The notes below the pieces were generated by a model that saw nothing but the letters and a program-made list of their open reading frames with translations, ran no database searches and was not told where the DNA came from. Below are positions 1 through 5,252 of a stretch of DNA of 5,355 bases, piece after piece. A program made the translations under genes and the position numbers. The first letter of the stretch is position 1, and each line of letters opens with the position of its first letter. This DNA comes from Spirochaetota bacterium. GTDB lineage: Bacteria > Spirochaetota > Spirochaetia > DTKZ01. Location of the stretch: contig JAKQWJ010000004.1 of the NCBI GenBank assembly GCA_029562045.1, positions 1-5,355 of the forward strand, written 5' to 3'.

Positions 1-102
1 TTCGGCATCGCGGAAGACGAAGCCCGGTTCGGGGCCGGCACAGGAAAAAAAAAGGAACCCCGCCACGGCCCCGAGGAGGAGGAAACGACGCGGCCCGGGC
101 AT
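1..102 (-). CDS. Putative lipoprotein, N-terminal part only (runs off the left edge)
   Basis: Only the first 34 codons are in the window. They encode a classic export signal: a basic start (MPGPRR), a hydrophobic stretch (FLLLGAVAGFLFF) and a cysteine at residue 21 in the context L-F-F-S-C-A-G. This fits a lipoprotein signal peptide cleaved by signal peptidase II, with lipidation on Cys21. The lipobox is relaxed (Phe-Phe-Ser before Cys), a style known from spirochaetes. The start at 102 is preferred over an in-frame ATG at 108 because AGGAGG (114-109) lies 6 bases before it and only touches the 108 start. The ribosome site overlaps the stop codon of the upstream gene, so the two are probably translationally coupled. 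A run of nine T lies in the hydrophobic codons. The mature protein is outside the window and its function cannot be read. Confidence 0.7.
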   Translation of the reverse strand, partial: MPGPRRFLLLGAVAGFLFFSCAGPEPGFVFRDAE

Positions 103-108
103 GGCCAT

Positions 109-114
109 CCTCCT
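109..114 (-). promoter_or_regulatory. Ribosome binding site overlapping the upstream stop codon
   Basis: On the minus strand AGGAGG occupies 114-109 and shares bases with the TAG stop (115-113) of the preceding gene. The spacing to the ATG at 102 is 6 bases, which decides that start over the ATG at 108. The arrangement suggests that a terminating ribosome restarts on the lipoprotein gene. Confidence 0.65.
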
Positions 115-880
115 ACAGGTTCAGAGTGTTTCTGGCCAGGAGTTCGGCCACTTCCCGCTTTTTGCCCGGAGACAGGCCCGAGTCACTGCGCAGGATGCTG
201 CCGAACCTGCCTTCGAAGGTGTCCGGCAGGATAGGCAGAGACATCACCTGCTCCGCCAGCAGCCGGGGGGAGGGTTCGAAGCGCCGGTTGACGGCGAAGA
301 GGAGGGCGCAGGTGCTGCGGACGAAGCCGGCGGCGGCGATGAGGAAAAACAGGTCGTCCCCCCGCATGACCGCCGCTCCCATGTCGCCCAGGAAGTGCTC
401 CATCCGGGACTGGAACTTCCGGCGCAGCAGGTCCCAGAAGGTCTGGGGCATGTTTTCCAGTTTTTTCCGCATCCGCAGGAGCCAGTCGTCCCGGTGGAAG
501 AGGATCTCCGAATTGACGATCCGGTAAAAACCGTAGGTGCCTCCCTCCCGCAGAGACTCCTGGAGGCCCCCCTTCCCGTCGATGAGGTCCTCCATCCCCG
601 CCATGTCCTTGTACTCGAGGCGGATGGGGATGCGATCCAGCAGGAAGCGGTCCTTCCGGTTGGACTGGGAGGATTCGAAACCTCCGCCGAAGGAGAAGCT
701 GTCGCAGCGGCTTTCCGCCGGAGGCAGGCCCCCGGAATGGTACACATCGATGCTGAGGAAGTAATAGGGGTCATAGAAGTCCTCGGCGATGGGCTCTCCC
801 AGGGCCGCACAATGCACCTGCGGCCACGCTTGCAAGGCTTGCGCCACCCTTTCGGCGGCCCTGACGGCTTTTCCTTTCAT
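113..880 (-). CDS. Putative nucleotidyltransferase-like protein (DUF4037-type), uncharacterised
   Basis: This is a 255-residue soluble protein with no signal peptide or obvious membrane helix. Recognisable blocks are FLSIDVYHSGG at 41-51, a charged stretch DRFLLDRIPIRLEY at 77-90, EHFLGDMGAA at 161-170 and LFAVNRRFEPSPR at 194-206. Their order resembles proteins with a DUF4037-type, nucleotidyltransferase-like fold: an N-terminal catalytic-like half with acidic residues in strands and a helical C-terminal half. I do not see the classical G-S motif and spaced Asp pair of active nucleotidyltransferases clearly, so activity and substrate are unknown. The ATG at 880 follows a GAGG at about 7 bases. 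The coding sequence ends at TAG inside the ribosome site of the lipoprotein gene, so the two form an operon. It is transcribed away from the gene at 924. The family call is from memory of motif style and is tentative; that the gene is real is much more certain. Confidence 0.72.
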   Translation of the reverse strand: MKGKAVRAAERVAQALQAWPQVHCAALGEPIAEDFYDPYYFLSIDVYHSGGLPPAESRCDSFSFGGGFESSQSNRKDRFLLDRIPIRLEYKDMAGMEDLIDGKGGLQESLREGGTYGFYRIVNSEILFHRDDWLLRMRKKLENMPQTFWDLLRRKFQSRMEHFLGDMGAAVMRGDDLFFLIAAAGFVRSTCALLFAVNRRFEPSPRLLAEQVMSLPILPDTFEGRFGSILRSDSGLSPGKKREVAELLARNTLNL

Positions 881-908
881 CCCCCATCCTCATCCCGCGA
901 TTTTCCTC

Positions 909-936
909 AGTTTACCACAATTGATGGATATTGTAA
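909..936 (-). promoter_or_regulatory. Candidate promoter for the 880-to-102 operon
   Basis: On the minus strand a -35-like TTACAA (936-931), a 16-base spacer and a -10-like TAAACT (914-909) match the sigma-70 consensus in 3 and 4 of 6 positions. Transcription would begin near 902, leaving a leader of about 20 bases that holds the GAGG ribosome site of the ATG at 880. The match is modest. The location in an AT-richer island of GC-rich DNA supports it. Confidence 0.35.
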
Positions 937-949
937 TCCCGTTTACAAT
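921..949 (+). promoter_or_regulatory. Candidate promoter for the proline-rich protein gene
   Basis: TTGATG (921-926), a 17-base spacer and TACAAT (944-949) match the sigma-70 consensus in 4 and 5 of 6 positions at ideal spacing. Transcription would start near 956. This would exclude the ATG at 924 as start and favour the in-frame GTG at 957, which would then be read from a leaderless or nearly leaderless message. If translation really starts at 924, this promoter call is wrong. Confidence 0.4.
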
Positions 950-1508
950 CGGAGGCGTGGAACCCCCGCGCTACGTGACGGCCCTGGCCCTCCCTGCGAC
1001 CCGGGAGAAGGAACTGGTGGATCTCCAGAGGGCCGCCCTGTCCCGGTGGAGCCTTCCCTCCGCTCTGGCCTTCCCCCCGGTGATGCCTCTGGCCGTGTCG
1101 CGCCGGCCGCCGGAGGACGGATTTTTCCGGGGTCTGCGCCGGGCCCCCTGGAAAACCGCCGCCGTCCGGGGCTGCGAAAGATTCGGCCCCCTCCTCCTGG
1201 CCGCCGCGGATTTCGGCTCCCTCCCCCCGGCCGCCGCACCCTCCGGGGCTCCGGACCTGCGACCCTTCGCCCCGGAAGAGGCCTGGGACCCGGCCCCCTT
1301 CCCCCCGGCTCCTCTTCCGGGCTTCTACATCGCCGATCTGGGTTCGGCGGAGGCGGACATCGGGGAAATCCCTCCCCCTCCGGGCGGGCTCATCCGGGCT
1401 CTGCGCCTTCTGGTGCTGGAGGTTTTTTTCGCCCCCGCTCCGGGCCCCTGGTGGCGGGCGGTGCGGTGGGAAACGCAACGGGAGGAGTGGATCAAGCTCC
1501 GTCCCTGA
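924..1508 (+). CDS. Hypothetical proline-rich protein, possibly a degenerate 2H/LigT-like fold
   Basis: It reads 194 residues from the ATG at 924. Neither this ATG nor the alternative GTG at 957 (residue 12) has a well-placed ribosome site; GGAGG at 951-955 is only one base from the GTG. From residue 16 the sequence RYVTALALPATREKELVDLQ (16-35) looks like the opening strand and helix of 2'-5' RNA ligase/LigT-like 2H phosphoesterases, and FPPVMPLAV at 50-58 sits where those proteins carry their first H-x-T/S motif. Here neither His motif is present, and the centre (about 100-135) is rich in Pro and Ala. An active 2H enzyme is therefore unlikely, and the resemblance itself is weak. The C-terminus (WWRAVRWETQREEWIKLRP) is compact and aromatic. 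I favour this frame over the overlapping minus-strand frame, which is Arg/Gly/Pro-rich without hydrophobic pattern. It ends 4 bases before the convergent cyclase gene, leaving no room for a separate terminator. Confidence 0.6.
   Translation: MDIVIPFTIGGVEPPRYVTALALPATREKELVDLQRAALSRWSLPSALAFPPVMPLAVSRRPPEDGFFRGLRRAPWKTAAVRGCERFGPLLLAAADFGSLPPAAAPSGAPDLRPFAPEEAWDPAPFPPAPLPGFYIADLGSAEADIGEIPPPPGGLIRALRLLVLEVFFAPAPGPWWRAVRWETQREEWIKLRP
930..949. promoter_or_regulatory. Dyad symmetric operator candidate, ATTGTAA-N6-TTACAAT
   Basis: There is a perfect inverted repeat with 7-base arms at 930-936 and 943-949 and a 6-base centre. The left arm covers the candidate minus-strand -35 and the right arm covers the candidate plus-strand -10, so a dimeric regulator bound here could control both divergent units. 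I cannot assign a regulator family. If the gene starts at 924, the dyad lies within codons 3-9. Confidence 0.4.
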
Positions 1509-1512
1509 GAGG

Positions 1513-3204
1513 TCACTCGGAGACGGCCGACTCCACCCGGTTCCTGCCCCTGTTTTTGGCCGCGTACAGGGCCCTGTCGGCCTCCTCGCAGAGGGAGGTC
1601 ATGTCCCTGCCCTGCCGGAAGACGGTGATGCCGCAGGAGAAGGTGACGAAAAAATCCCTCTTGCTTTCCCGGTGACGAATCCGGGAGAAGTCGTCCCGGA
1701 TTTGGTTCATCAAGCGGGTTCCGTTTTCCAGGTCCGTGTTGAACAGGATGACGCCGAACTCCTCGCCCCCGTACCGGCCGATGGTGTCGGTTTTCCGGAG
1801 CCGCTCCTGCAGCAGCTTCGCCACCGCCTTCAGCACCCGGTCACCGGTGAGGTGGCCATAGTTGTCGTTGACCGCCTTGAAGTGGTCCAGATCGATCATG
1901 GCGAAACAGAGAGGGTTGCCCAGGCGGCGGGCCCGATTGATGTCGTCGGAGAGCTTCTTCATGAGCTGGGAATGATTCAGCAGGCCCGTCAGGGAATCCC
2001 TCTCCATGAAGTAGCGGATCTTCCGGGTCCTTTCGACGCGGATGGCCACCTCCGTCACCAGGTGCTCCGGCTGGATGGGCTTGGTCAGAAAGCCGTCGCC
2101 TCCCCTCTTGATGGCCGCCAGCTGCCGCTCCAGGTCCCTTTCCACCGACAGATAAACGATGGGGATGCCGACGAAGGATTCCTGCTGACGGATCATCGCA
2201 GCCAGCTCCTTTCCATCGCAATCCGGCATGTACAGGTCCATGAGGATGAGTTCCGGCTTGAACTCCACCAGGACCTGGATCACGTTGCGGGGGTCCGTGA
2301 CCACCGACGTGATCATTCCCGCGTTCTGGAGGATCATGGCGTAGAATGATATCTGCTCCGGGTCGTCGTCCACGATGAGAACATGGAAAGGCTCCTGCGC
2401 CTTCGTCGAGGAAAGATCGTCGATGGACGCGAGAAGGCGGGAGATGTCGAAGGGGAAGCTGAAAAAGGCGTCCCCGCCATGGCGCACCGCGAAGAGCCGG
2501 ATGTCGAAATCGTCCTGCTCGCAGAGAAAAATGACCTTGAGCCTGTCCTTGTGCTCCCCCCCGCGGAAGGCCCGGAACGCTTCGGCGGGCTCGGGGGTTT
2601 CCATCAACGAGAATGCGTCCACCGCCAGAACCGCCGTCCCGCCGTTTTTCAGGGCCTCTTCCAGATCCGCAGCCGAATGCACCGGGATGACGGAAAAACC
2701 GAAGAACCCGAGCTGAAATTTCAGATCCTCGATGTAGAAGGAGTCGCTGTCCCACAGATAGAGACGACGCTCCGCCGTCCCCTCTTCCGTCACACCCGGG
2801 TATGTTCCCGGAGCGAAATCGGCGCCGGTCCTGTTTCCGAGGTCCGTCGCCGCCTTCCGGGCCCGCGCGGATTCCTCCTCCAGACCGTTTGCCAGTTCCC
2901 CTATCCGGTCTTTCTCCCGGCCGGTCAGGGAGCCCCCCTCCTCCATCCGACAGTCCAGAATGATTTCGATCTCCCTGGCGATGTTGGACAGGGTGGAAAA
3001 ACCGAAGGTCGCCCCGGATCCGGACAGTTTGTGGGCTTCGTTCCGGGCCGCATCGAAACTCTGGGGCATCCGGCCGTTGGCGCCCAGATTCTCCAGAAGT
3101 CCGTTGAGCCGTCCAATCCGTTCCGGCAGGCCCAGAACGAACTGCCGCGCCAGTTCCTTCAGCCTCAGGCGTGTCGCGTCGGGAATCCCGTTTTCCATAA
3201 GCAT
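1513..3204 (-). CDS. Diguanylate cyclase with Hpt, pseudo-receiver, receiver and GGDEF domains
   Basis: This is a 563-residue cytoplasmic signalling protein with no membrane segment. Residues 10-120 form an Hpt-like helical domain with the phosphorylatable His58 in AHKLSGSGATFG. Residues 146-262 look like a receiver that has lost key residues: the Ser/Thr and Lys positions read LCEQ and FSFPFD, though an Asp (196) is kept. Residues 274-390 are a complete receiver, with acidic pair Asp279/Asp280, phospho-acceptor Asp323 in LMDLYMP, Ser353 and Lys375 before Pro. Residues 400-560 are a GGDEF domain with metal-binding Asp438 (MIDLDHFK), the active-site motif GGEEF at 479-483 and an intact inhibitory RxxD (470-473). 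It should therefore make c-di-GMP from GTP with product feedback, triggered by phosphorylation as in PleD-like proteins. No histidine kinase is visible nearby. The start at 204 bases past 3000 (ATG 3204) has GGAGGT about 9 bases upstream; an in-frame ATG at 3198 with AAGGA at 5 bases is equally plausible. Confidence 0.93.
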   Translation of the reverse strand: MLMENGIPDATRLRLKELARQFVLGLPERIGRLNGLLENLGANGRMPQSFDAARNEAHKLSGSGATFGFSTLSNIAREIEIILDCRMEEGGSLTGREKDRIGELANGLEEESARARKAATDLGNRTGADFAPGTYPGVTEEGTAERRLYLWDSDSFYIEDLKFQLGFFGFSVIPVHSAADLEEALKNGGTAVLAVDAFSLMETPEPAEAFRAFRGGEHKDRLKVIFLCEQDDFDIRLFAVRHGGDAFFSFPFDISRLLASIDDLSSTKAQEPFHVLIVDDDPEQISFYAMILQNAGMITSVVTDPRNVIQVLVEFKPELILMDLYMPDCDGKELAAMIRQQESFVGIPIVYLSVERDLERQLAAIKRGGDGFLTKPIQPEHLVTEVAIRVERTRKIRYFMERDSLTGLLNHSQLMKKLSDDINRARRLGNPLCFAMIDLDHFKAVNDNYGHLTGDRVLKAVAKLLQERLRKTDTIGRYGGEEFGVILFNTDLENGTRLMNQIRDDFSRIRHRESKRDFFVTFSCGITVFRQGRDMTSLCEEADRALYAAKNRGRNRVESAVSE

Positions 3205-3210
3205 CCTTCA

Positions 3211-3239
3211 TTGACCTCCAGCGACTATTGCACTACACT
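3211..3239 (+). promoter_or_regulatory. Candidate promoter for the alcohol dehydrogenase gene
   Basis: TTGACC (3211-3216), a 17-base spacer and TACACT (3234-3239) match the sigma-70 consensus in 5 and 4 of 6 positions. Transcription would begin near 3246, giving a leader of about 26 bases with AAGG (3259-3262) as the likely ribosome site 9 bases before the ATG at 3272. The cyclase on the other strand must start in the same 67-base gap; TTGATT or TTGTCG on the minus strand could serve it, but the matches are weaker. Confidence 0.5.
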
Positions 3240-3271
3240 ATGGATAATACGACAAATCAAGGCGGATTCCC

Positions 3272-4441
3272 ATGGATAATTTTGAATTTCTCAATCCCAC
3301 CAAGATCATATTCGGCCGGGGGACGGAAAACCAGGTCGGCCGGGAAGTGAAAAAATTTTCTTCCTCCTGCCTCCTCCACTACGGCGGCGGAAGCATCAGG
3401 AAATCGGGCCTCTACGACCGGGTCGTGGCGTCCCTGAAGGAAGCGGGAGTGCGGTTCGCCGAGCTGGGGGGGGTCCAGCCCAACCCCCGGGTGGGTCTTG
3501 TCCGGGAAGGGATCGAACTCTGCCGGAAGCACAAGCTGGAGTTCGTCCTGGCCGTGGGCGGGGGCAGCGTCATCGATTCCGCCAAGGCCATCGCCGTGGG
3601 TGTCCCCTACACCGGGGATGTCTGGGATTTCTTCACCGGCAAACTTCTGCCGGAGACGAAGCTTCCGGTGGGTTCGATTCTGACGATCCCCGCGGCGGGC
3701 AGCGAGGCCTCCCACAGCTGCGTCATCACCAACGACGAGGGCATGCTGAAGCGGCCCCTGAACATGGAAATGAACAGGCCCTCCTTCGCCATCATGAACC
3801 CGGAGCTTACCTTCTCGCTGCCGCCCTACCAGACCGCCTGCGGAGTGTCGGACATCATGGCCCATGTGATGGAGCGATACTTCACCCTGACGCCCAAGGT
3901 GGACTTCACCGACCGGCTCTGCGAGGCCACTCTTAAAACCGTCATCGGCAACGCCCCCATCGTGCTGGAGAAACCCGACGATTACGACGCCCGGGCGGAG
4001 ATCATGTGGGCCTCCACCATCGCCCACAACAACCTGCTGTCCACCGGCCGGATCGGCGACTTCGGTTCCCATCTGATCGAGCACGAGCTTTCGGGCATCA
4101 ACGACGTGGCCCACGGCGCGGGGCTGGCGGTGGTCTTTCCCGCGTGGATGAAGTATGTCCAGAAAAAGATGCTTCCCCGGTTCGTGCAGTTCGCCGTCCG
4201 GGTCTGGAACGTGGAGCAATGGTTCGACGACCCGGAGCGCACCGCCCGGGAGGGAATCCGGCGGCTGGAAGAGTTCTTCGTCCGCATCGGCATGCCGGTC
4301 CGGCTGGGGGAGATCGGGCTGGGGGAAAGCCACCTCGACGAGATCGTCCGCAAGACCCTCATCGGCCGGGGCGAGACGGTGGGGAACGTGATCAAGCTGG
4401 GCAGGGAGGATATCCGGGGCGTCCTGAAGCTGGCTCTGTAG
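3272..4441 (+). CDS. Iron-containing alcohol dehydrogenase, YqhD/butanol dehydrogenase subfamily
   Basis: The 389-residue protein matches the usual length of the YqhD/BDH branch of group III (metal-dependent) alcohol dehydrogenases. The N-terminal nucleotide-binding half has the opening FLNPTKIIFGRGT (6-18), HYGGGSIRKSG (36-46) and the glycine-rich GGGSVIDSAKA (96-106). The C-terminal half holds the four metal ligands Asp194, His198, His267 and His281, the same spacing and numbering known for E. coli YqhD. It should reduce aldehydes to alcohols with NAD(P)H in the cytoplasm, for example as an electron sink in fermentation or for aldehyde detoxification. Cofactor and substrate cannot be decided from the sequence alone; annotation names such as bdhA or yqhD would both be by similarity. 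All key residues are present and the gene is full length. The ATG at 3272 has AAGG 9 bases upstream. It is divergent from the cyclase and convergent with the MaoC gene across the repeat array. Confidence 0.95.
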   Translation: MDNFEFLNPTKIIFGRGTENQVGREVKKFSSSCLLHYGGGSIRKSGLYDRVVASLKEAGVRFAELGGVQPNPRVGLVREGIELCRKHKLEFVLAVGGGSVIDSAKAIAVGVPYTGDVWDFFTGKLLPETKLPVGSILTIPAAGSEASHSCVITNDEGMLKRPLNMEMNRPSFAIMNPELTFSLPPYQTACGVSDIMAHVMERYFTLTPKVDFTDRLCEATLKTVIGNAPIVLEKPDDYDARAEIMWASTIAHNNLLSTGRIGDFGSHLIEHELSGINDVAHGAGLAVVFPAWMKYVQKKMLPRFVQFAVRVWNVEQWFDDPERTAREGIRRLEEFFVRIGMPVRLGEIGLGESHLDEIVRKTLIGRGETVGNVIKLGREDIRGVLKLAL

Positions 4442-4462
4442 ACTGCGTCTCCCCGGGACCCC

Positions 4463-4757
4463 GGCGCCGCTATCGGTCCCGGCGCGGCTGTCGGTCCCGG
4501 CGCCGCTGTCGGTCGCCCAGGCGCGGTTATCCGTCGCCCCGGCGCGGCTGTCCGTCGCCTCGGCGCCGCTATCGGTCGCCAAGGCGCGGCTGTCCGTCGC
4601 CCCGGTGCCGCTATCGGTCGCCAAGGCGCGGCTGTCCGTCGCCAAGGCGCGGCTATCCGTCGGCCAGGCGCCGCTGTCGGTCCCGGCGCCGCTGTCGGTC
4701 GCCCAGGCGCGGCTATCCGTCGCCAAGGCGCCGCTATCGGTCGCCAAGGCGCCGCGG
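4463..4757. repeat. Tandem array of 14 hairpin-forming 18/21-bp units plus a partial unit
   Basis: Complete units start at 4463, 4481, 4499, 4520, 4541, 4562, 4583, 4604, 4625, 4646, 4667, 4685, 4706 and 4727; a partial one runs 4748-4757. Those at 4463, 4481 and 4667 are 18 bp, the rest 21 bp. Class A cores read GGCGCCGCTATCGGTCGCC and class B cores GGCGCGGCTATCCGTCGCC. Each 21-bp unit folds as a hairpin: bases 1-4 pair with 16-19, base 15 (T) is bulged, bases 5-7 pair with 12-14, and bases 8-11 form the loop. Class A has C6-G13 and class B has G6-C13. Class A units are 1, 3, 6, 8, 11, 12 and 14; class B are 4, 5, 7, 9, 10 and 13; unit 2 is a hybrid. Position 10 is A or G in both classes. 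The array starts 22 bases after the alcohol dehydrogenase stop and ends 6 bases before the MaoC stop. No known repeat family is recognised. It may act as a bidirectional terminator or 3' mRNA stabiliser, or be a minisatellite without function. Confidence 0.95.
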
Positions 4758-4762
4758 AAACC

Positions 4763-5233
4763 CTAGACCCCGTCCGGGTTTTTCCGCATCATCACCACAT
4801 GCACCCCCTCGGCGACGACCTCGTCGTTCTGGTTCATCAGAAAGACCTCCTCCCAGACGATCCCCCGGTCGGGCTTGCTGGTCTCCCTCTTGTTCTGGAT
4901 CCGCCATTTCACCCGCAGGGTGTCGCCGATGAGGATCGCCTTCTTGAACTTCCAGCTCCATTCCAGGGAGGCCAGGCTGGTGCCTTCGAAAATGCCCACC
5001 CGGGACTTCAGCCCCTCGGCTATGGACAGGCCGAAAAGCCCGTGGACGATCCGGGTCTTGTAGATGTTGTGCTTCTTTGAATACTCCTCGTCGGTGTGCA
5101 GCTGGTTGTAGTCTCCGGACAGCCCGGAGTACATCACCAGGTCCGCCTCGGTGACGGTCCTGCCGGGGGATTCGAACTCTTCCCCTACCGTGAACTCCTC
5201 GTAAAACTTGCCCACGGGATGCCCTTTTTTCAT
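4763..5233 (-). CDS. MaoC-type dehydratase (hot-dog fold)
   Basis: The 156-residue protein has the length of a single-domain MaoC/(R)-specific enoyl-CoA hydratase. The diagnostic hydratase segment is SGLSGDYNQLHTDEEY (36-51), with catalytic-type Asp41 and His46 in the D-x4-H arrangement, followed by the conserved IVHG (62-65). Where PhaJ-like enzymes usually have Asn-Pro before the Leu/Ile-His, this one has Asn-Gln (43-44), so the substrate may differ from simple enoyl-CoAs. The expected role is reversible hydration of an acyl-CoA double bond, or a related thioester reaction, in the cytoplasm. The ATG at 5233 is preceded by GAGGAG (5244-5239) at 5 bases. The gene follows the LacI-family gene with 19 bases between them, so co-transcription is likely. 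Its stop codon lies 6 bases from the hairpin array. Confidence 0.9.
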   Translation of the reverse strand: MKKGHPVGKFYEEFTVGEEFESPGRTVTEADLVMYSGLSGDYNQLHTDEEYSKKHNIYKTRIVHGLFGLSIAEGLKSRVGIFEGTSLASLEWSWKFKKAILIGDTLRVKWRIQNKRETSKPDRGIVWEEVFLMNQNDEVVAEGVHVVMMRKNPDGV

Positions 5234-5252
5234 ATCATCTCCTCGTCCTTGA

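Noticed and set aside
912..1478. Minus-strand open frame opposite the proline-rich protein gene
   Set aside because: It is Arg/Gly/Pro-rich with no hydrophobic periodicity and no ribosome site. The plus frame gives a more protein-like sequence.
101..1675. Long plus-strand open frame covering the nucleotidyltransferase-like gene, the 924-1508 gene and the cyclase end
   Set aside because: It is the shadow of three other genes, with low-complexity Gly/Pro/Arg-rich translation and no domain.
1841..3211. Second minus-strand open frame across the cyclase, starting at the ATG at 3211
   Set aside because: It overlaps the clearly coding Hpt-receiver-GGDEF frame and translates to Gly/Arg/Pro-rich sequence. 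The upstream GGAGG more likely serves the cyclase.
3240..3280. Direct repeat ATGGATAAT at 3240-3248 and 3272-3280, the second copy being the start of the alcohol dehydrogenase, with a possible 36-codon upstream frame (3240-3350)
   Set aside because: The upstream ATG is out of frame with the dehydrogenase, lacks a ribosome site and lies at or before the predicted transcription start. A 9-bp repeat over 32 bases can be chance.
3257..4747. Long minus-strand open frame antisense to the alcohol dehydrogenase, beginning in the repeat array
   Set aside because: It mirrors the codon pattern of a well-supported full-length gene in GC-rich DNA. Its composition is Gly/His/Pro/Asp-rich and it shows no recognisable domain.
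4463..4757. Array as a CRISPR
   Set aside because: Units are contiguous 18/21-bp repeats without unique spacers, and there are no cas genes in the window.
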